From: a virus
Direction: 5' to 3' (one strand)
Length of the DNA: 22,033 nucleotides
Virus record (IMG/VR): IMGVR_UViG_3300042430_000819
Coordinates: 1 to 22,033 of that record
The first letter of the stretch is position 1, and each line of letters starts with the position of its first letter. Below the pieces are notes generated by a model. It was not told the DNA's origin, did not search any database, and saw only the letters and a program-made list of their open reading frames with translations. A program made the translations under genes and the position numbers. Positions 1 through 3,498 of the stretch are shown in pieces.

Positions 1-2
1 CC

Positions 3-59
3 TTTGTTACATTGGAAAATGTAGGTTTGGGTGATTGGCTACTACATCACAACACTTAA
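3..59 (+). CDS. Possible 3' end of a rightward gene (partial)
   Basis: Frame 3 is open from the window edge to a TAA at 57-59 and ends in ...GLGDWLLHHNT, while the other two forward frames stop within 34 bases. The peptide looks protein-like, but 18 residues are too few to prove coding. If real, it is the C-terminus of a gene converging on the leftward gene at 225-611, which would fit the two facing terminator-like hairpins in between. No function can be given. Confidence 0.3.
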   Translation, partial: FVTLENVGLGDWLLHHNT

Positions 60-96
60 ACTTATTAAAAATCAATAAGTTATAATCTTTATTTTA
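59..96 (+). terminator. Weak hairpin with T-rich tail, possible terminator
   Basis: An 8-bp stem AACTTATT (59-66) / AATAAGTT (74-81) with a 7-nt loop is followed by a T-rich stretch. The stem holds only A/T pairs plus one G-C, so it would be weak. It sits directly after the possible coding end at 59. Confidence 0.3.
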
Positions 97-106
97 TATC
101 GCGATA
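97..106. other. 10-bp perfect palindrome TATCGCGATA
   Basis: TATCGCGATA is a perfect palindrome with a CG-rich core inside very AT-rich intergenic DNA; part of it (CGATAT) recurs at 109-114. It could be a protein-binding site, but a single 10-bp palindrome can also occur by chance. Confidence 0.25.
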
Positions 107-120
107 CACGATATTTTATT

Positions 121-168
121 AAATTTTAATTAAATTTTAATTTCAAAATTTTAATTAAATTTTAATTT
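121..168. repeat. AT-only tandem repeat, 23-bp unit, 25-bp period
   Basis: Two identical 23-bp copies (121-143 and 146-168) are separated by 2 bp. Each copy is itself made of two near-identical 11-12 bp AAATTTTAATT units. The tract contains only A and T apart from the C in the spacer. It lies between two facing terminator-like hairpins, so it is not coding. An easily melted DNA element (origin or protein-binding tract) is possible; slippage-generated sequence is the simpler explanation. Confidence 0.7.
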
Positions 169-174
169 TAAAAC

Positions 175-216
175 AAAAAAAAGTACTAACTCTCACATTA
201 CATGAGAGTTAGTACT
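175..216 (-). terminator. Strong intrinsic terminator of the leftward gene
   Basis: A perfect 14-bp inverted repeat (AGTACTAACTCTCA at 182-195, TGAGAGTTAGTACT at 203-216) with a 7-nt loop is followed on the minus strand by eight T (A run at 175-182). It begins 9 bp past the TAG of the gene at 225-611, as expected for its Rho-independent terminator. Confidence 0.9.
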
Positions 217-224
217 AAGAAAGA

Positions 225-611
225 CTACATAGGAACGTCTTCTGTTGATTTAACAGTTTTTGTTTCTGTTACGTCGATAGTTACAGGAGCACCAAGCTCC
301 TTCTGTAACTGGACTATCTCAACTGCAGAAAGTTCTTGCAATTTAATGAAAGAGAACTGACGACCATATTGTTCATCAGGTTGTCTTTCACTTATTGCAA
401 TTAAATAGCTTTTACCTGGAAATATTTCCAAAGTTTCTGCAAGAGTACCGCTGATAAAACTTTTATTCACTGTAGTACCTGCAAGATTGCGAAGCAATAT
501 TGGTGATAAACCGTTCTTATCAGCTTTAACGGTTTTACCTGAAGGAAGAACACTTCCCTCAGAAATTTCTGTAGCGTTTGCTACAAAAACAGAGTTTACC
601 ATTTCTTTCAT
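225..611 (-). CDS. Hypothetical protein, 128 aa, leftward
   Basis: I do not recognise this family. The 128-residue product has no signal peptide or membrane segment. Residues 8-90 alternate short hydrophobic and Gly/Ser/Thr stretches (predicted beta-rich), followed by a short helix-like LSAVEIVQLQKELG and a polar tail ending STEDVPM. The tail faintly recalls the acidic xDDIPF ends of single-stranded-DNA-binding proteins, and an OB-like fold would suit the beta-rich body, but this is only a weak guess. It ends in TAG, has its own strong terminator, and is the only leftward gene in the window. It is divergent from the structural block, so it probably belongs to another expression class. Its codons (CTT, CGT and CGC used beside AGA) look closer to those of the capsid gene than to most of the tail genes, which may mean high expression. 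The start is ATG at 609-611; a second in-frame ATG lies three codons on. Confidence 0.75.
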   Translation of the reverse strand: MKEMVNSVFVANATEISEGSVLPSGKTVKADKNGLSPILLRNLAGTTVNKSFISGTLAETLEIFPGKSYLIAISERQPDEQYGRQFSFIKLQELSAVEIVQLQKELGAPVTIDVTETKTVKSTEDVPM

Positions 612-675
612 GGTTTTTTTGAAATTTAAAGTAAATAATTTAAAAGCATAAACCTCTAAAAAGATTAATGCTAAC

Positions 676-726
676 GGAGCACTCGTCCGTCAAAATTTTG
701 CTCGGGTGGGTGGAGAGGGGGTGCTC
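676..726 (+). other. Potential structured RNA/DNA element with G-runs
   Basis: CACTCGTCC (680-688) can pair with GGGTGGGTG (704-712), with three wobbles in RNA, around a loop holding the palindrome CAAAATTTTG. Alternatively GAGCAC (677-682) pairs with GTGCTC (721-726). The strand also carries GGG-T-GGG-T-GG-AGA-GGGGG (704-721), near the pattern of a G-quadruplex but with one two-G tract. Such G density is unusual in this AT-rich sequence. Confidence 0.4.
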
Positions 727-727
727 T

Positions 728-760
728 AAAACCCTCAATACATAAAAACCCTCAATACAT
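728..760. repeat. Tandem direct repeat, 16-bp unit, 17-bp period
   Basis: AAAACCCTCAATACAT occurs perfectly at 728-743 and 745-760, separated by one A. It lies in non-coding DNA just after the G-run element. It could be paired protein-binding sites, since the 17-bp period places copies about 1.6 helical turns apart, or a duplication scar. Confidence 0.8.
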
Positions 761-902
761 CTAAAAAATTAAGTAGAGGGGGGAGTTAATTTTCTAATTT
801 AAGATAGGGGGATATTAATTTTATTTTATAAAAAGGTAGCTCTCTCTTTTAGAAAAACTCTCACCCCAAAAACGTGTTTGCAAAGACGAGCTGTTAGAGG
901 AT

Positions 903-961
903 GACGTAGTAGCTTTGCTTTTACTACCGCTGAAGCTTACGCAAAGTTACGTCTTTTTTTT
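903..961 (+). terminator. Intrinsic terminator upstream of the structural block
   Basis: GACGTA (903-908) and CTTTGC (913-918) pair with TACGTC (948-953) and GCAAAG (941-946), giving a 12-bp interrupted stem (4-nt bulge on one side, 1 nt on the other) followed by eight T (954-961). The inner loop can form a further small hairpin. CTTTGC can also pair with an upstream GCAAAG (880-885), an alternative fold that would break the terminator. Confidence 0.7.
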
Positions 962-990
962 GAGATTGTCAAATCCAATAAATTTTTTAC

Positions 991-998
991 TATTTTTG
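991..998 (+). promoter_or_regulatory. Bacteroidota-type -7 box TATTTTTG
   Basis: TATTTTTG matches TAnnTTTG and ends only 4 nt before the ATG at 1003. A TTG at 966-968 lies 22 bp upstream, an acceptable -33 spacing. It directly follows the terminator at 903-961, as expected for the first promoter of the rightward block. The transcript would have almost no leader. Confidence 0.55.
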
Positions 999-1002
999 GA
1001 AA

Positions 1003-1167
1003 ATGAAATTAATAAACTCTTTTTATACTGTAAGATTACAATATGATACTGTATATTTACGAAATGAAAAATACACAGATTTTAAAATAGACTGTGAGCA
1101 TAAAAGAAAAGAAGAAAATAAAAAGTTACTAAATAAATATTTTAATGAAAAACATAGAGATAAATAA
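1003..1167 (+). CDS. Hypothetical microprotein, 54 aa
   Basis: This short frame runs from ATG at 1003 to TAA at 1165-1167 and encodes a 54-residue, charged, lysine-rich protein beginning MKLINSFYTVRLQYD and ending NEKHRDK. I do not recognise it. The N-terminal half could form beta strands; the C-terminal half (about 31-54) is a Lys/Glu/Asn-rich helix. Support for coding is contextual: a TAnnTTTG box just upstream, a 23-bp overlap with the next small gene at 1145, and the tight chain of small genes that follows. An internal promoter-like sequence at 1052-1059 lies inside it, so the alternative is that this stretch is partly leader DNA for the next gene. Confidence 0.5.
   Translation: MKLINSFYTVRLQYDTVYLRNEKYTDFKIDCEHKRKEENKKLLNKYFNEKHRDK
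1052..1059 (+). promoter_or_regulatory. Possible second -7 box TATATTTA
   Basis: TATATTTA lies in a 15-bp context (TGTATATTTACGAAA, 1050-1064) that differs at one base from the context of the better promoter at 1729-1743. It could drive the gene at 1145 with an approximately 75-nt leader. It is inside the 54-aa frame, and the last base of the box departs from consensus. Confidence 0.35.
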
Positions 1168-1303
1168 AAACTGGAATAGTCAACAACCGTATACAAACGT
1201 AATTATAGGAAAAGCAATTGATACTACTCCTAAATATATTGTGGTAAAAGATAATATTGATAGAAATTGTAGGTGTAGTAATAGTAAATGTAACTGTTGT
1301 TAA
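1145..1303 (+). CDS. Cys-rich microprotein, 52 aa
   Basis: ATG 1145 to TAA 1301-1303 gives a 52-residue protein. The body (1-40) is ordinary polar sequence; the last 11 residues hold five cysteines (C42, C44, C49, C51, C52 in NCRCSNSKCNCC). Such a dense CxC/CC tail suggests thiol metal binding, as in small metallothionein-like peptides, or a disulfide-linked tail; I know of no named family for it. It overlaps the preceding small frame by 23 bp and ends one base before the next start at 1305, so it sits in a translationally coupled run of small genes. It is too short for common gene-finding cut-offs. The coding call rests on the operon packing and the non-random cysteine spacing. Confidence 0.55.
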   Translation: MKNIEINKNWNSQQPYTNVIIGKAIDTTPKYIVVKDNIDRNCRCSNSKCNCC

Positions 1304-1304
1304 T

Positions 1305-1439
1305 ATGAGTAATATAAAGTATGGTTCTAATGTAAGTGTGTACCAGTATTGCGGATGTAAAAAACAATTAATGGAGCACAGAATAGTAGATAAATATTTA
1401 AAATGTGTGAGTTGTAATAAAAAATACAAAGTAGAATAA
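1305..1439 (+). CDS. Mini zinc-ribbon-like protein, 44 aa
   Basis: The 44-residue product has two paired cysteine motifs, C16-G-C18 and C34-V-S-C37, separated by 15 residues, followed by the basic segment NKKYKV. This is the layout of a minimal zinc ribbon, a fold used for nucleic-acid or protein contacts. The frame can be extended upstream to 1257, but that extension would overlap the Cys-rich gene at 1145-1303. The ATG at 1305, one base past that gene's TAA, is the natural start. Its own TAA (1437-1439) abuts the next ATG at 1440. Function is unknown; a regulator or an adaptor for a larger phage or host complex are both possible. Confidence 0.65.
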   Translation: MSNIKYGSNVSVYQYCGCKKQLMEHRIVDKYLKCVSCNKKYKVE

Positions 1440-1718
1440 ATGGATATTGCAAATATAGCTAGAGGGTTTATTAACAAAACAAAAGCTGACTTTGGTGTAG
1501 CAGACCCTATGATGGAAAGGTTAGCTGAAGAAAGGTATAAGGTTTGTTTAAAATGCGATACAATATCTAAAGACAAAACTAGGTGTGATAAAAATAAAGG
1601 AGGATGTGGATGTTTCCTATCTTGGTTATCTAGAAGCAATAAGTTGTGTGTAAAAGGATATTGGAATGGTATTCGAATAGATGAACCAGATAAAAATAGA
1701 ATAAATAATAGTAATTAA
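1440..1718 (+). CDS. Small six-cysteine zinc-binding-type protein, 92 aa
   Basis: This 92-residue protein has an N-terminal helical part (1-33) and six cysteines at 36, 39, 49, 56, 58 and 70: CLKC, a single C, CGCFL, then LCVKGYW. I recall this general pattern (CxxC ... CGCF(L/M) ... C..G.W) from small zinc-binding proteins of unknown role in many tailed phages, often near packaging or structural genes; I could not check this against a database. The start at 1440 abuts the stop of the preceding zinc-ribbon gene. It is the last gene before the promoter at 1731, so the four small genes from 1003 form one compact unit. The C-terminal tail (about 78-92) is polar and probably disordered. Confidence 0.8.
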   Translation: MDIANIARGFINKTKADFGVADPMMERLAEERYKVCLKCDTISKDKTRCDKNKGGCGCFLSWLSRSNKLCVKGYWNGIRIDEPDKNRINNSN

Positions 1719-1730
1719 TATTTAATCTTG

Positions 1731-1738
1731 TATATTTG
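1731..1738 (+). promoter_or_regulatory. Bacteroidota-type -7 box TATATTTG
   Basis: TATATTTG is an exact TAnnTTTG match in the 28-bp gap before the gene at 1747, ending 8 nt before its ATG. No clear TTG is seen at -33. The transcript leader would be a few bases at most. The wider sequence TGTATATTTGCGAAA recurs with one change at 1050-1064. Confidence 0.6.
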
Positions 1739-1746
1739 CGAAAACT

Positions 1747-1983
1747 ATGGAAAATAAATTTTGCAATCAAGATGTTATAAATGAGGTAGCAGATGAAATA
1801 GATGTTCCCAAATTTTTAATTAAGAAGATAGAATCTCATTGGCATAAATTTGCTCACACAGTAGTTACATCAGGTAATTTTGAAAATGTGTTAATACCTT
1901 ATTTAGTGAAAATTGAGTTTAATAAAAGAAAAATGGATGCTATCAACTACCATAAAGCTAAACAAGAAAGTTATAAAAAGTAA
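1747..1983 (+). CDS. HU/IHF-like mini-protein, 78 aa
   Basis: Residues 7-59 follow the layout of the N-terminal half of HU/IHF nucleoid proteins: helix (NQDVINEVADEID), turn (VPKFL), second helix, then a beta strand in which NVLIPYLVKIEFN takes the place of the family's V.LPGFGTF.V. HU proteins are about 90 residues; here the DNA-gripping arms and last helix are missing and replaced by a short basic tail (60-78, many Lys). It may therefore dimerise like HU but bind DNA weakly or through the tail. crAss-like phages are known to encode IHF-like subunits in the structural region, which supports the call. It begins a transcription unit behind the box at 1731. I am fairly confident of the fold and not of the role; one candidate is DNA condensation or site bending during packaging. 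Confidence 0.6.
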   Translation: MENKFCNQDVINEVADEIDVPKFLIKKIESHWHKFAHTVVTSGNFENVLIPYLVKIEFNKRKMDAINYHKAKQESYKK

Positions 1984-2010
1984 AACAATAAACAATTAAA
2001 TAATAATGCT

Positions 2011-2298
2011 ATGATTAATTATCGTCCTGTATCAAATTATGTAGTGGTTGTAGAACCTTTTATTCCAGATCGTACAAGTTCAGGAATTATTAAACCTGAA
2101 TCTTTAACTAAAGAAGAAAAGGAAACTTTAAACAAACTAAAGGTTGTTGCTGTAGGTAAAGATGTTACAACTTGTAAAGAAGGGGATTCTATTTCTCTTT
2201 CAAGGTTTGCTCCTTCACAGGTAACTCCTATTGAAGTAGATGGAGAAAAGTATCTTGTATTTCATGAAAATTCTATTATTGGTGTTTATCTAAGTTAA
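2011..2298 (+). CDS. GroES-like co-chaperonin (Cpn10)
   Basis: The 95-residue sequence has the co-chaperonin 10 layout: the N-terminal strand YRPVSNYVVVVEPF, a mobile loop around residues 18-31 containing the hydrophobic GII (25-27) that would contact GroEL, KVVAVGKDV (44-52), EGDSISLSRF (58-66), then EVDGEKYLVFHENSIIGVYLS matching the family's VDG..Y...E.DI..V ending. Length is normal for GroES (about 97). Phage co-chaperonins such as T4 gp31 replace host GroES so that the host chaperonin can fold the capsid protein; the same role is inferred here, acting in the cytoplasm before assembly. The gene lies just upstream of the packaging genes. The 27-bp gap before it holds no -7 box, so it is probably co-transcribed from 1731. 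Its start context GCTATG recurs at two other genes. Confidence 0.85.
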   Translation: MINYRPVSNYVVVVEPFIPDRTSSGIIKPESLTKEEKETLNKLKVVAVGKDVTTCKEGDSISLSRFAPSQVTPIEVDGEKYLVFHENSIIGVYLS

Positions 2299-2299
2299 T

Positions 2300-2551
2300 A
2301 TGGAGAAGTCAACAGTAGAACAATTACAAGAGCAAGTATCTGAGTTCTTAGAGAATGAAGAAGAATATGTTTATAAACCTTCTAGAAAAGAAAGAAGAAC
2401 TCCCACATTTGAAAAGCATAAAACAAAAGCTCAGCTATTACATGAAATTAATAAGTTGAGGGGGTATTTAGTACAGGTAGTGCTTTATCCTGAAATGGAA
2501 AGTTCTAAAAAAATAATAGAAGGTATTAAAATTCACCAAAACATATACTAA
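2300..2551 (+). CDS. Hypothetical protein, 83 aa
   Basis: I do not recognise this protein. It is strongly charged: an acidic N-terminal helix (1-23, EEQ-rich, ENEEEY), a basic stretch KPSRKERRTPTFEKHKTK (about 27-44), and a predicted helix 45-66 with hydrophobic LL..I..L..YLVQVVL spacing that could mediate oligomerisation. There are no cysteines or membrane segments. The ATG starts one base after the TAA of the GroES-like gene (TAATATG), and its own stop is one base before the next ATG, so translation is probably coupled to both neighbours. The mixed acidic/basic layout would suit a small assembly or DNA-contact factor; this is not shown. Confidence 0.75.
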   Translation: MEKSTVEQLQEQVSEFLENEEEYVYKPSRKERRTPTFEKHKTKAQLLHEINKLRGYLVQVVLYPEMESSKKIIEGIKIHQNIY

Positions 2552-2552
2552 G

Positions 2553-2939
2553 ATGGTCTTAAAAGAAAGCGTAGATAAAGGACGCATGGTTCTTCAAAAA
2601 CTATTTGAAATCCGTGATCAAGTTCATTATATTCATTTGCAAACTACTTCATTCGCAGAACACAAAGCATTGAATGAGTTTTATGATGGAATACTAGATT
2701 TAGCAGATTCGTTTATTGAAACGTATCAAGGTAAGTACGGTAGGGTAAAAGGTAAATTAACACCTTCTATCGAAACCGATATGCAGGGAATGGATTACAT
2801 AAAATCAATCAGACCTATATTTGCAAGTGATGGTTTGGTAAGAAAATCGTTTAGTCCTGATGATACTCATCTTGCTAATATTACAGATGAGATGTTAGCA
2901 CTTGTAGACCATACTTTGTATTTGCTTACATTAAAATAA
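2553..2939 (+). CDS. Dps/ferritin-like four-helix protein, 128 aa
   Basis: All-helical 128-residue protein. The segment H25-x11-H37 ... D52-x3-E56 falls at the same spacing as the ferroxidase residues of E. coli Dps (H51, H63, D78, E82); the remaining Dps position D67 is N41 here. The surrounding text VHYIHLQTTSFAEHKALNEFYDGILDLADSFIE also resembles Dps helix B. It is shorter than Dps (about 167). Related phage proteins are, from memory, grouped as a domain of unknown function (DUF5856) with ferritin-like character; this should be checked. It could bind iron and limit oxidative damage, or be a helical-bundle structural protein that reuses the fold. It sits between an unknown 83-aa gene and the small-terminase candidate with one-base gaps, so it is expressed with the packaging genes. 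Confidence 0.65.
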   Translation: MVLKESVDKGRMVLQKLFEIRDQVHYIHLQTTSFAEHKALNEFYDGILDLADSFIETYQGKYGRVKGKLTPSIETDMQGMDYIKSIRPIFASDGLVRKSFSPDDTHLANITDEMLALVDHTLYLLTLK

Positions 2940-2940
2940 T

Positions 2941-3498
2941 ATGGAGTTATTCAAACTTAATGATGACTTTTTAGTAGATCTGAATAAAGAGTGGATTCAA
3001 TTACATGAACCATTTAAGAAGTTATATTTAAGAGATAAAGGAAATAACTCTACACATTATAAAGGTAGGTATAAGTTTCAAGCTCAAAAAGAGTTTACTT
3101 ATATCTACCTTTTATGTGATTACAGATCTAATTTAATTAACTACTCTGAAGAAGATAGAGAAAAAGAATCTCGTAAAGCTGCAGGGTTAGATAGTAATTG
3201 GAAACCTGATAAAGAAGTAAAGGATGCAATTGAGCATTACAAATCTTTACAAGATACTCGATCTTTAAGATTGTTAAAAGCATCAATGAAAAATATTGAT
3301 AAGATGATTGAAAGTTTAGATGCTTCATCTGAATCAGAACTAATTGATTTAGTTACGATTACAGATAACATCAAAGCAATGAAAGAAATCAAAACGCTTA
3401 TTAAGAACTTACAAGAGGTAGAAGAAATGGTGAAAAAAGAATTAAGTGAACAAGGTAATAGTAGAGGTAATATAGAATTAGGGGAAAATGAACTATAA
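2941..3498 (+). CDS. Terminase small subunit candidate, 185 aa
   Basis: This 185-residue, mostly helical, charged protein lies immediately before the large terminase, with its TAA overlapping the terminase ATG (TAATG at 3496-3500). That position is the usual one for a small terminase subunit, which recognises DNA and regulates packaging; the assignment rests on position and not on a motif I can see. Residues 40-100 include aromatic-rich FTYIYLLCDYRSNLINYS and EEDREKESRKAAGLDSNWKPD. Residues 100-165 are predicted long helices including repeated K/E/I/L heptad-like spacing, as expected for an oligomerisation core. The C-terminus is polar. Alternatively it is an unrelated conserved structural or assembly factor. 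Confidence 0.5.
   Translation: MELFKLNDDFLVDLNKEWIQLHEPFKKLYLRDKGNNSTHYKGRYKFQAQKEFTYIYLLCDYRSNLINYSEEDREKESRKAAGLDSNWKPDKEVKDAIEHYKSLQDTRSLRLLKASMKNIDKMIESLDASSESELIDLVTITDNIKAMKEIKTLIKNLQEVEEMVKKELSEQGNSRGNIELGENEL

Larger units (their letters stand above)
612..1002. other. Divergent intergenic region, no convincing gene
   Basis: 391 bp between the leftward 128-aa gene and the rightward block. The longest rightward ATG frame noticed (from 669) gives only about 25 codons and is not convincing. The region contains a palindrome CAAAATTTTG (691-700), a G-run cluster (704-721), complementary segments at 677-682 and 721-726, a 16-bp direct repeat (728-743, 745-760), further runs of five to six G near 778-783 and 807-811, and a strong rightward terminator (903-961). 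No good TAnnTTTG promoter is visible for either flanking gene inside 612-900. A terminator with no gene before it suggests either a small RNA or read-through control; both are inferences. Confidence 0.6.

Noticed and set aside
669-746. Short rightward frame of about 25 codons (MLTEHSSVKILLG...)
   Set aside because: Runs through the G-run element and the direct repeat, has no promoter or start context, and no similarity that I can see.
612-960. tRNA or self-cleaving ribozyme in the divergent region
   Set aside because: No GTTCNANNC-type T-loop and no acceptor/anticodon arms; no CTGANGA...GAAA hammerhead core on either strand.
1257-1304. N-terminal extension of the mini zinc-ribbon protein
   Set aside because: It would overlap the Cys-rich gene at 1145-1303 out of frame, and an ATG at 1305 directly follows that gene's stop.
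1142-1639. 165-codon leftward frame rich in Leu, Ile, Thr and aromatic residues, membrane-like
   Set aside because: It is antisense to the four small rightward genes; its hydrophobicity comes from reading A-rich coding DNA backwards, and it has no terminator or promoter of its own.
3137-3328. Leftward frame of 63 codons
   Set aside because: Antisense shadow of the 185-aa gene.
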